Shown here: in pieces, positions 50,339 through 57,699 of the stretch | Layout of the letters: every line of letters begins with the position of its first letter | How positions within the stretch are numbered: the stretch's first letter is position 1 | From: Marinobacterium alkalitolerans | GTDB lineage: Bacteria > Pseudomonadota > Gammaproteobacteria > Pseudomonadales > Balneatricaceae | Assembly (NCBI RefSeq): GCF_017776525.1 | Contig: NZ_JACVEW010000005.1 | Location: 1-64,000 of the forward strand | Direction: 5' to 3' | Length of the DNA stretch: 64,000 bases | The notes under the pieces: model-generated | The model's input: only the letters and a program-made list of their open reading frames with translations | Database searches by the model: none | Told to the model about the DNA's origin: nothing | Position numbers and translations under genes: made by a program

Positions 50339-51841
50339 CTAGGGAGCCCAGTACACATCCTCGAGCACAAACGAGGGGATGGGGCTCTTTTCCCACATGC
50401 CGCGCAGCTGTCGGTGCATCAGGTTCTGCTCGGGGCGCATGAACAGGAATACGTTGACGGCGTCTTCGGCCAGCTGACGCTGAGCCTCGCCCAGCAGACG
50501 GTGAAGCTCCGTCTCTGAAGCGGCATTGAGGACCTGCTCCCAGATCGCTTTAAAGCGGGTGTTGTCGTAGTTGAAGTAGTAGTTATCACGCGCGTAAATA
50601 TTCAGATCCATCGGCTCAACATGCATGATCAGGGTCAGCGCATAATCCTTTTGCTTGAACACCTGGCTCAGCCAGCGGCTCCAGTCCAGTTGCTCCAGTT
50701 CAACCCGAAACCCGATGCGCTCCAGATCTTCGGCCACCATCAGGCCGCCGTAGCGTCCGTAGTCCGTTGGCGGGATCGTCAACGCAATGCGTGTGCCGGG
50801 CTCGACGCCTGCTTCCCTTAACAGGGTTTTGGCGCGCTCAGGGTCGTAGGGGTAGCGGTCCACCAGATCAACATAGGCCGGGTGAGAAGGGGGGAAGTGG
50901 CTGCCGATCAGTTGTGGCTTGAATTGCGGGCCGTACAGCTGGCTCAGGTTCTGGCGATCGATCGCATGGGACAGGGCGCGGCGTACCTGAAGGTTGTCAA
51001 AGGGCGGGCGACCGTTGTTGATGGCCAGAATCATTTTGCTTTGCAGCTGGCGCGGACTCATGCGGTAGTCCGGACGCAGCAGAAAGCGATTGCCGACACG
51101 CGTAACACTCAGCAAACCATCCACCAGCCCTTCTGCCAGCATGTTTTCAGTTCCAACAGACGTGCGCATGAACAGAAAACGGGCTTCATGCAGGGCCGGA
51201 CGTTTACCCCAGTAGTCATCATTGCGCAGCAGCGTGACCGAGTGGCCTTTTTCCCAGCCGGCAAAGCGGTAAGGGCCTGTACCCACGGGGTGTTCGCCGT
51301 TATTCGCGGCCGAGTCCGGGTGCACCATGACGGCGGCAGGCAGTGAAAGAGCAAACGGCAGCATGGCATCGGGCCGCTTGAGCGTAATTTCAAGACTGTA
51401 CTCGTCGGTGGCTTTGACCCCGGTTATCTGTTTGTACCACTCAAGCTGTGGGTTGGCGTTGCCCGGGTCCAGCAAGCGTTGCAGCGCAAATTCTGCGACT
51501 TCAGCATTAAACGTGCGGCCATCATGGAAACGGATGTCGTGCCGTAATTCAAAGCGGTACTGCAGCTGGTCGTCCGACAGGGTCCATGACTTGGCCAGAC
51601 GGGGGCGCAGTTGCCCCTCGCCATTGACGAAGGTGAGCCCTTCAAACAGGTTGCACCAGGTGATTTCACTGGCAGAAACGGCCGCCGTGCGTGTGGGGTC
51701 CAGTGACGGCGGCTCAAGCTGTATTCCAAGCCGTATATGCTCTGAAGCCTGGGCTGAAAAAGGCACACACAATGCCAATAGCAGCATCAAACATGCAGTC
51801 ACGGCCCGGCGTATGCTGGCTTGATTAGATCGCATTTGCAT
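50339..51841 (-). CDS. Oligopeptide-type ABC substrate-binding protein, orphan
   Basis: A 500-residue SBP family 5 protein. The start at 51841 (MQMRSNQ) is favoured by GGAGAC seven bases upstream; an ATG two codons later is nearly as good. Signal peptide to about residue 34 (L-L-A-L-C-V-P-F-S-A-Q-A). The mature part has G-I-Q-L-E-P-P-S-L-D-P, V-G-T-G-P-Y-R-F-A-G-W and the P-Y-D-P-E-R-A-K-T-L-L helix, all usual for DppA/OppA proteins. There are no permease or ATPase genes nearby; instead it overlaps by 17 bp the upstream gene for a membrane diguanylate cyclase, which suggests a signalling function. Confidence 0.85.
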   Translation of the reverse strand: MQMRSNQASIRRAVTACLMLLLALCVPFSAQASEHIRLGIQLEPPSLDPTRTAAVSASEITWCNLFEGLTFVNGEGQLRPRLAKSWTLSDDQLQYRFELRHDIRFHDGRTFNAEVAEFALQRLLDPGNANPQLEWYKQITGVKATDEYSLEITLKRPDAMLPFALSLPAAVMVHPDSAANNGEHPVGTGPYRFAGWEKGHSVTLLRNDDYWGKRPALHEARFLFMRTSVGTENMLAEGLVDGLLSVTRVGNRFLLRPDYRMSPRQLQSKMILAINNGRPPFDNLQVRRALSHAIDRQNLSQLYGPQFKPQLIGSHFPPSHPAYVDLVDRYPYDPERAKTLLREAGVEPGTRIALTIPPTDYGRYGGLMVAEDLERIGFRVELEQLDWSRWLSQVFKQKDYALTLIMHVEPMDLNIYARDNYYFNYDNTRFKAIWEQVLNAASETELHRLLGEAQRQLAEDAVNVFLFMRPEQNLMHRQLRGMWEKSPIPSFVLEDVYWAP

Positions 51842-53207
51842 ACAGGGTCTCCGGGGCCAGCTCAACCTGATTACGGCCGTTGTGTTTGGCGCTGTAGAGC
51901 GCTTCGTCGGCGGCACGCAGGGCCGAGTCAAGCAGTGTCTCAAGGCGCTGGTCATCCAGTGGCTGCTCCAGATTGGAGGCGTCGACCAGCGCCAGTCCAA
52001 AGCTCATGCTCAGATGAATGCTCTGGTTGGGAGCTGCGGCGATTGAGTGCTCGGCCAGGCGCGTTCTCAGCTTTTCAATGACTTTCTGTGCATCCTCCAG
52101 CGACCCGACCGGCAGGATAAACGCGAACTCTTCACCACCAAAACGGGCCAGTACATCGCTTTCACGGATGCCCTTTTCAAGCAGTCGGGCCAGGTCGACC
52201 AGTACCTGGTCCCCGGCGGCATGGCCGTAGCGGTCATTGATGCGTTTGAAATAATCCAGGTCACCAATGGCAATACAGAGTGGCTGGCGCGACTCACGCA
52301 GCAGGCGACGTGCGGCAGCCTGGAAGTGGCGGCGGTTGGCAAGGCCCGTGAGCGTGTCATGCTCGGCCAGGTAGGTCATCTCCTGGTGTGCCTTGCGCAT
52401 CTGGGCTTCATGCGACTGGATGCGTTGGACATAGGAGCGAACGGTCTTCGACAGGCGTGAAATCTCATCGCCACCCAGCGTATCGAAGGCATCAATATCC
52501 ACCTTGGGTGAGCGCACCGTTCGCTCGAGATGCAGGATTCGGCGCACGATTCTGAACTCGAAGTAGATACCCGTCAGCAGTGCAAACAACAGGACGACCA
52601 GTGACAGAGCGATCAGATTGTAGCGTTGAGTCTGGATGTCGCTTGCCAGCATTTCACTCTGGCTGACCATTTGACGGCGTGTGTTGGCAGAAAAGTAGCC
52701 CACCAGAACACCCAATTGACCGGACAGTTCCCGGTTGTTGCTCGACAGGGCTTCTATGTGACGCTGCAGGCCCGGATCGGTATTGCCGTCGATGCGCTCC
52801 GATACGCTCAGGTTCAGCTCAGCGGTATTCTGCTCCAGCTGATGCAGGGTCTGCCGGACCTGTTCAATCAGCTCAGGCTCACCACCCTGTCGGGCAAGTC
52901 GGTTGGTGAGCTGGCCCACCCAGGTCATGCGGTCGGTCAGGTCGATCAAGGCACGGCGGCGGGCGGAGTGGGTCGTTGCCGAGGTCAAACGTACACCCAG
53001 GTTGCCCAGAGACTCGGATTGCTGGACCAGACGCACCGAAGTCATCAGGCTTTCCATTTCGCTGGTTGCCAGATTGCGCGTCTGTTCGTGAAGCTGCTTG
53101 TACGATTCGCTCAGGGTAATGATCACACTCAGTATCAGCCCCATCACAGCCAGTGTGAGGCAGAGTGTTTTGGTCGTCAGCCCGAGGCCTTTGTGGCGAT
53201 GGATCAT
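51825..53207 (-). CDS. Membrane-bound diguanylate cyclase
   Basis: A 460-residue protein, starting MIHRHKGLGLTTKTLCLTL at 53207; a GTG six codons upstream is less likely. TM1 about 15-36, a periplasmic helical domain 37-200, TM2 about 200-220 (L-I-A-L-S-L-V-V-L-L-F-A-L-L), a HAMP-like linker 225-290, and GGDEF. The active site is GGEEF at 357-361 with D-Y-F-K-R metal-side motif and the I-site RESD at 348-351. It should make c-di-GMP under control of a periplasmic signal. The downstream SBP gene starts before this gene ends, so both are made together. Confidence 0.92.
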   Translation of the reverse strand: MIHRHKGLGLTTKTLCLTLAVMGLILSVIITLSESYKQLHEQTRNLATSEMESLMTSVRLVQQSESLGNLGVRLTSATTHSARRRALIDLTDRMTWVGQLTNRLARQGGEPELIEQVRQTLHQLEQNTAELNLSVSERIDGNTDPGLQRHIEALSSNNRELSGQLGVLVGYFSANTRRQMVSQSEMLASDIQTQRYNLIALSLVVLLFALLTGIYFEFRIVRRILHLERTVRSPKVDIDAFDTLGGDEISRLSKTVRSYVQRIQSHEAQMRKAHQEMTYLAEHDTLTGLANRRHFQAAARRLLRESRQPLCIAIGDLDYFKRINDRYGHAAGDQVLVDLARLLEKGIRESDVLARFGGEEFAFILPVGSLEDAQKVIEKLRTRLAEHSIAAAPNQSIHLSMSFGLALVDASNLEQPLDDQRLETLLDSALRAADEALYSAKHNGRNQVELAPETLYANAI

Positions 53208-53569
53208 CGGAGAAAACCGGTCCACTGTGCGGTGTGGGTCTGAATTATCATGGGACTCGGTTCCCCTTGTTTAAAACCAACCGGCGCGGTGCGCCCGTGA
53301 TTGTGTGCCGAGCCGACCAGGTGGGGGAAGTCGGTCAACAGGTGTTCAAAGATTGTGCCACTCTCGGAATTAAAAGTCGCTATACACCACCATGCAAGTC
53401 ATCTGAATGTGAAGAATAGTGTGTCGCTTTTTGGATACATTAAATTTAGGTAATGTAGCGACCGGTGTCAACTCCGGCTTCCGACTGACTTTGACGGGCG
53501 CAATGACTATACTGCGCGCTCTGTCGGCAGGCTCTGTTGACAGGTATAGCCTCAAGGGTACGGGTTGGC
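53208..53569. other. 362-bp intergenic region between divergent genes
   Basis: Read by eye it holds no supported ORF. It must carry the promoters for the leftward cyclase operon and the rightward SpoU gene. A TATACT element near 53509-53514 could serve the SpoU gene. A T-rich stretch at 53424-53450 (GGATACATTAAATTTAGGTA) is unexplained. Confidence 0.4.
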
Positions 53570-54292
53570 ATGAAGCTGGATTTGATCAAAAAACTGCAAC
53601 AGAAAAAATTTCGCACTGAAACCGGGTATTGCCTCATTGAAGGAGAGCACCTGGTGCTGGAGCTTGAGCGTGCGGCACAGCAACAGCCCGGCCTGCGAGA
53701 GGCTGAGCTCTACCTGACCGATCAGTATGCCGGTTGGGATACCGAACTGAAGGTGCACACGGTCAGCGCCAGGCAGATGAGTGCGATCAGTGCGACCAAG
53801 AGCCCTCAGGGGATTGCGGCCGTGCTGCCCATGCAGGCGATTCAGCCGCCGGTACAGGACAATGAGGTCGCCATATACCTGCATGAAATCCAGGATCCGG
53901 GCAATCTGGGCACCATTTTGCGCACGCTCGCCTGGTTTGGTGGCTATCGCTGCCTGTTAAGCCCGGGCAGCGTTGACCCGTTCAACCCCAAGGTTATTCG
54001 CGCCAGCATGGGCGCCATTTTTCATGTGCCGCTGGAGCAGGAGGTGACACTTGAAAGCCTGTCCGAGCGCTATTCTGCGTTGGGGTATCTGGATATGCAG
54101 GGGCAGCCACTGCATTCTGACGACTTCAGGGCGTGTGACTGTTACCTCTTTGGCAACGAGGCGCGGGGCGTTCCGAGGGACAGGCTTGAAGCCCTCAAGG
54201 CCCGGGCTTTCACCATTCCGGGGGCGGGCCTGATCGAATCGCTGAACCTCGGCACTGCCGTCAGTCTCAGCGTGTATGAGCGCCAGCGCTGA
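53570..54292 (+). CDS. SpoU/TrmH family RNA 2'-O-methyltransferase
   Basis: A 240-residue trefoil-knot methyltransferase starting MKLDLIKKLQQKKFRTETG at 53570. An N-terminal substrate-binding domain (1-85) precedes the SPOUT core with E-I-Q-D-P-G-N-L-G-T-I-L-R-T (motif 1, Asn and Arg present), L-F-G-N-E-A-R-G-V-P (motif 2) and I-P-G-A-G-L-I-E-S-L-N-L-G-T-A-V-S (motif 3). It resembles TrmH/RlmB-type enzymes methylating a tRNA or 23S rRNA ribose; which one cannot be told. The DUF1853 gene follows after 8 bp. Confidence 0.9.
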   Translation: MKLDLIKKLQQKKFRTETGYCLIEGEHLVLELERAAQQQPGLREAELYLTDQYAGWDTELKVHTVSARQMSAISATKSPQGIAAVLPMQAIQPPVQDNEVAIYLHEIQDPGNLGTILRTLAWFGGYRCLLSPGSVDPFNPKVIRASMGAIFHVPLEQEVTLESLSERYSALGYLDMQGQPLHSDDFRACDCYLFGNEARGVPRDRLEALKARAFTIPGAGLIESLNLGTAVSLSVYERQR

Positions 54293-54300
54293 CACCGGTA

Positions 54301-55200
54301 ATGTCTGCTCCTCTGCGTATTCCCGTCTTAAGACATCTGGCATGGCTGGCTCAGGCCCCCAGGCTCTATAGTGGTCAGGCCGCTTTTGACTCGACTGCGT
54401 ATCTTCCGCATGACTGGCTGCAGACCCTGCAAATGTGGGAGCAGCACCCGGACCTGGCCCCGTCCATCCTTTGGCAGCCACCGCCCCGCCGTCTGGGAGC
54501 CTATTTTGAAACCCTCTACGCCGTTCTGTTGCAACACCTGCTTGGCTGGCGCATAGAAGCCCGTAACCTGCAGGTCATCGTGGAGGGTCACACCCTGGGT
54601 GAGCTGGATTTTCTGGTCACCAACCCGCTGACGGGGAAACTTGAGCACCATGAGATCGCGGTAAAATTCTATCTGGGGTTTGAAGCGTCCGATGCAGTGC
54701 ACTGGGTGGGACCCAACAGTCGCGATACGCTTGCGCGCAAGGAAAAAGCGTTGCGTGAGCGTCAGTCCCGGCTGACAGATCGGCCTGAAACGGCAGCGCT
54801 GCTGGCGCAGCGTGGATATGGACCGGTTGAACAATCACGCATTTTCATGCCGGGTTACCTGTTCCAGCCGGTTGGGCGCGCACTGCCGGTTCCGGCTGGG
54901 GTCGAGCATGTGCCCGATACGAGCCACTGGTGCCATCGTTCACGCTTTGAACCTGAAGCGGGTGAGTGGGTTCTGCTGGAAAAGCCGAACTGGCTGGGGC
55001 CTTTTTATTATCCCGGGCCCGCGCATTTTCAGGATGATGCCGTCATCCTGAGTGCCCGTGAGGCCACTGAATACGCGCGTACGCTTGAAAGGCCCGGGCT
55101 GTTGGCGCGGCTGGAGCCTTTTGGCAGAGAAGGGGGCTGGCAGGAGGTGGAGCGGATATTCATTGTGCCGGACGTCTGGCCGGGCTCTTCATACGGCTGA
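54301..55200 (+). CDS. DUF1853 family protein, nuclease-like
   Basis: A 299-residue protein with the DUF1853 pattern: the helix-rich N-terminus R-L-G-A-Y-F-E-T-L-Y, then E-L-D-F-L-V and H-H-E-I-A-V-K-F-Y-L, and a long C-terminal half with H-W-C-H-R-S-R-F and E-K-P-N-W-L-G-P. The spacing E-L-D ... E-x-A-V-K is that of a PD-(D/E)xK nuclease fold, so nucleic-acid cleavage is a reasonable inference, not an established fact for the family. It follows the RNA methyltransferase gene by 8 bp and overlaps the convergent HD-GYP gene by 12 bp. Confidence 0.8.
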   Translation: MSAPLRIPVLRHLAWLAQAPRLYSGQAAFDSTAYLPHDWLQTLQMWEQHPDLAPSILWQPPPRRLGAYFETLYAVLLQHLLGWRIEARNLQVIVEGHTLGELDFLVTNPLTGKLEHHEIAVKFYLGFEASDAVHWVGPNSRDTLARKEKALRERQSRLTDRPETAALLAQRGYGPVEQSRIFMPGYLFQPVGRALPVPAGVEHVPDTSHWCHRSRFEPEAGEWVLLEKPNWLGPFYYPGPAHFQDDAVILSAREATEYARTLERPGLLARLEPFGREGGWQEVERIFIVPDVWPGSSYG

Positions 55201-56361
55201 TGGAATGGGGGACATTTCCGGCCATGCCCGTCCGAGCAGGGCGATCAGGTCAGTATGGTCCTGCAGGCGGAGGATGGACCTGATCGCCTGACTGTCCTCC
55301 AGCACCAGATGGCGGGGCGCTTCCAGCCTGACCCCCAGTCGGTTTTGCAGCAGTGCGACCGCAGGCTGATTCAGACCTTCCCCCTGACCGGTTACCAGCG
55401 CCAGCTCGCCATGACTCAACTCTACCAGCGTCCCGGGAACAAATACGCCCATCACATCGATGAAGAGCCGGGCCAGGCGTTCATCGATAGTGGCGCCGCG
55501 CTGCTGAAAGATTTCCTTGATCGCGTCTTTCGGCAAAACCTGCTCCCGGTAGGCGCGAGGACGGATCATGGCCGAGTAGCAGTCGGTAATGGCCAGCAGG
55601 CGAGCTTCGCGACAGATCGAATCGGCCTTCAGTCCATTGGGATAGCCGCTTCCGTCCAGGCGTTCGTGATGCTGAAGCACCGGGTTAAGCCATCTGGGTT
55701 CATTCACGCCGTGCGACTGCAGCAATTCATAAGACAGCAGCGGGTGGTTATCGACGATTTCACGCTGGCTGGCACTGAGAGGTGCCCTTTGTTCAAACAG
55801 TGCCTGCTGAATGTCATACATGCCAATATCATGCGTCAGCGCGGCGGCAACCAAAGGCGCACGCTCCAGTGCGTCATAGCCCATGCGGCACGCGGCCACC
55901 TCACACATCAGCGCGGCATGAAGCGGGTGCAGCAGCCCGTGCGGCGCTTCCACGATCAGCTGCATGGTGCCCAGTATGGCGTCCGGGTTTTCTTCACACA
56001 CCGCCTGGATATCAAACACCAGTTTCATGATGCCGCGGACGAACGCGCCGCTCTGACCGGATCGATGGGCCAGTGAGAAGCAGGCTTCCAGTCGTTCGAG
56101 CAGGGTATGGATGATGACAAAGGAGCTGACCTTCGGGCTGCTGGATCGCTGATGCTCTTGTGTCTTGTAGGTCCCGAGGCTGGGGGTATGCACGTAATAG
56201 GCATTGGCACTGATCAGGCTTTCGATCTGCCGTTCACTGCGAATCAGGGTGCCTTCCGTCAGCAACAGAGCGCCCTGAGGACTGTACAGGGACCAGGGCA
56301 GGCGTGTCCCGACTTTCAGCTCCAATCCCGTCAGTGTGCGTTGAGCGGTTACTGGGTCCAT
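55189..56361 (-). CDS. HD-GYP domain phosphodiesterase with DUF3391-like N-terminus
   Basis: A 390-residue cytoplasmic protein. Residues 10-60 are the beta-rich DUF3391-like region (G-L-E-L-K-V-G-T-R-L-P-W), 80-290 the HD-GYP domain with T-H-D-I-G-M-Y-D, H-P and H-H-E-R-L-D-G-S-G-Y-P-N-G-L, followed by a helical C-terminal extension. All metal ligands seem present, so c-di-GMP hydrolysis is expected. No membrane segments. It is convergent with the DUF1853 gene. Confidence 0.92.
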   Translation of the reverse strand: MDPVTAQRTLTGLELKVGTRLPWSLYSPQGALLLTEGTLIRSERQIESLISANAYYVHTPSLGTYKTQEHQRSSSPKVSSFVIIHTLLERLEACFSLAHRSGQSGAFVRGIMKLVFDIQAVCEENPDAILGTMQLIVEAPHGLLHPLHAALMCEVAACRMGYDALERAPLVAAALTHDIGMYDIQQALFEQRAPLSASQREIVDNHPLLSYELLQSHGVNEPRWLNPVLQHHERLDGSGYPNGLKADSICREARLLAITDCYSAMIRPRAYREQVLPKDAIKEIFQQRGATIDERLARLFIDVMGVFVPGTLVELSHGELALVTGQGEGLNQPAVALLQNRLGVRLEAPRHLVLEDSQAIRSILRLQDHTDLIALLGRAWPEMSPIPSAV

Positions 56362-56482
56362 CTACGGCTTCATCCATAAAGAGTATTAAAACGCCGACAG
56401 TGTGTGCCAGTTGGAGCTCCGAGTGCATTGCTTCAGGTCAGCTCCCGACGCCTTTTAATGGCGGTGAAATAACAGCGTCCAA

Positions 56483-56510
56483 TTTACATTCATACATGTA
56501 TGAATGTAAA
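56483..56510. promoter_or_regulatory. 28-bp perfect palindrome upstream of the RND efflux operon
   Basis: The half-site TTTACATTCATACA (56483-56496) is followed by its exact complement to 56510. TetR repressors of RND pumps bind such inverted repeats, and a related but shorter dyad, with the same TACATT...AATGTA core, is at the tetR gene. It lies 41 bp before the start of the membrane fusion protein gene, well placed to block the promoter. Confidence 0.75.
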
Positions 56511-56550
56511 ATCCCGTTCAGAACCAACCCCACCCCATTGAGGCGCCGCC

Positions 56551-57699
56551 ATGAACACCCTAGCCCCTGTTCGACAGTTATTCCTTGTGTCGCTGATCAG
56601 CATGAGCCTGATTGCCTGTACCGCCGAACAACCGGAGCAGGCCGGCAGGCAACAGTCGCAACCGCCGGTTGTGGCGGACGTGACCCACCTTGAGCGGCAG
56701 GACATCGAACTGGAAAAAGCCTATTCCGCGCTGTTGCGCAGTGAGCACGAAGTCACGCTGGTGGCCCGCGTGACAGGTACGTTGCAGACGCGCCATTTCG
56801 AGCAGGGTGACTGGGTCGAAGCGGGTCAGCTGCTGTACAGCATTGAGCCGGAGCGTTATCAGGCGCTGGTACAACAGCGGGAAGCTGATCTGAAGAGTGC
56901 ACAGGCCGAGCGGTCACGGGCACAGCGTGATGCAGACCGCTATAAAACGTTGCTGGAGCGCCGCTCGGTCAGCCGTCAGCAATACGATCAGGCTCTGGCT
57001 GATCTGGAAGTGGCCCGCGCTCAGGTGGCACAGGCAGAGGCAGCACTGGCCAGTGCACGCATCGACCTTGGGTACACCCGGGTGACCGCACCGGTCAGCG
57101 GTCGCGTGGGGCTGGGGCAGGTGAATCCGGGCAACCTGGTTGCATCGGGCACAGAGCTGGTCACCGTTACACCTCTGGACCCTCTGGAGGTGCGTTTCCA
57201 GATGCCGCTGGAAGATGCGCAGGAGTTGCGTCAGCAACTGCAGCTGGATGATCTTGACCGCATCCACGCCCGGCTTGAGCTGGCCGGCAGTGCCATGCGC
57301 AACCAGCCTCCGCTCAAGGGGCGCCTGTCGTTTCTGGGCGTGCGGGTTGATGAACGCACCAGCACCGTGCAGGCGGCCGCCACCTTCGCCAACCCGAATC
57401 AGACACTACTGCCCGGGCAGTTCGTGCGGGTCCATATAGATGGGCTGAAACGCTACAACGTCCTTGCCGTGCCTGAAGTAGCGGTGACTCAGGGCCTGAT
57501 GGGGCCGCAGGTGTTTGTGGTGGATGCATCGGGCAAGGCACGTGCGCAGCAGGTGACGCTGGGTGAAGTGGCAGGTGCACAGCAGATTATTCTGGACGGG
57601 CTGGAGCCCGGCATGCAGGTGGTAACGGGGGATCCGGCAGGTATCAAACCCGGCTCGCCGATCAAGGCGGCTCAGCATGAGCAGGCAGGTGACGCATGA
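56551..57699 (+). CDS. RND efflux periplasmic adaptor (membrane fusion protein)
   Basis: A 382-residue lipoprotein with a lipobox L-I-A-C, cysteine 23. The order is barrel-sandwich strand (V-T-L-V-A-R-V-T-G-T-L-Q), alpha-hairpin (about 105-170, with R-S-V-S-R-Q-Q-Y-D-Q-A), second lipoyl half (Y-T-R-V-T-A-P-V-S-G-R-V-G), and the beta-barrel and membrane-proximal domain. It is the AcrA-type partner linking the RND pump to an outer-membrane channel, which is not encoded here. Overlaps the pump gene by 4 bp. Confidence 0.93.
   Translation: MNTLAPVRQLFLVSLISMSLIACTAEQPEQAGRQQSQPPVVADVTHLERQDIELEKAYSALLRSEHEVTLVARVTGTLQTRHFEQGDWVEAGQLLYSIEPERYQALVQQREADLKSAQAERSRAQRDADRYKTLLERRSVSRQQYDQALADLEVARAQVAQAEAALASARIDLGYTRVTAPVSGRVGLGQVNPGNLVASGTELVTVTPLDPLEVRFQMPLEDAQELRQQLQLDDLDRIHARLELAGSAMRNQPPLKGRLSFLGVRVDERTSTVQAAATFANPNQTLLPGQFVRVHIDGLKRYNVLAVPEVAVTQGLMGPQVFVVDASGKARAQQVTLGEVAGAQQIILDGLEPGMQVVTGDPAGIKPGSPIKAAQHEQAGDA

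Noticed and set aside
53165-53419. 84-residue frame in the gap before the SpoU gene
   Set aside because: No family, starts inside the divergent cyclase gene, no ribosome site.
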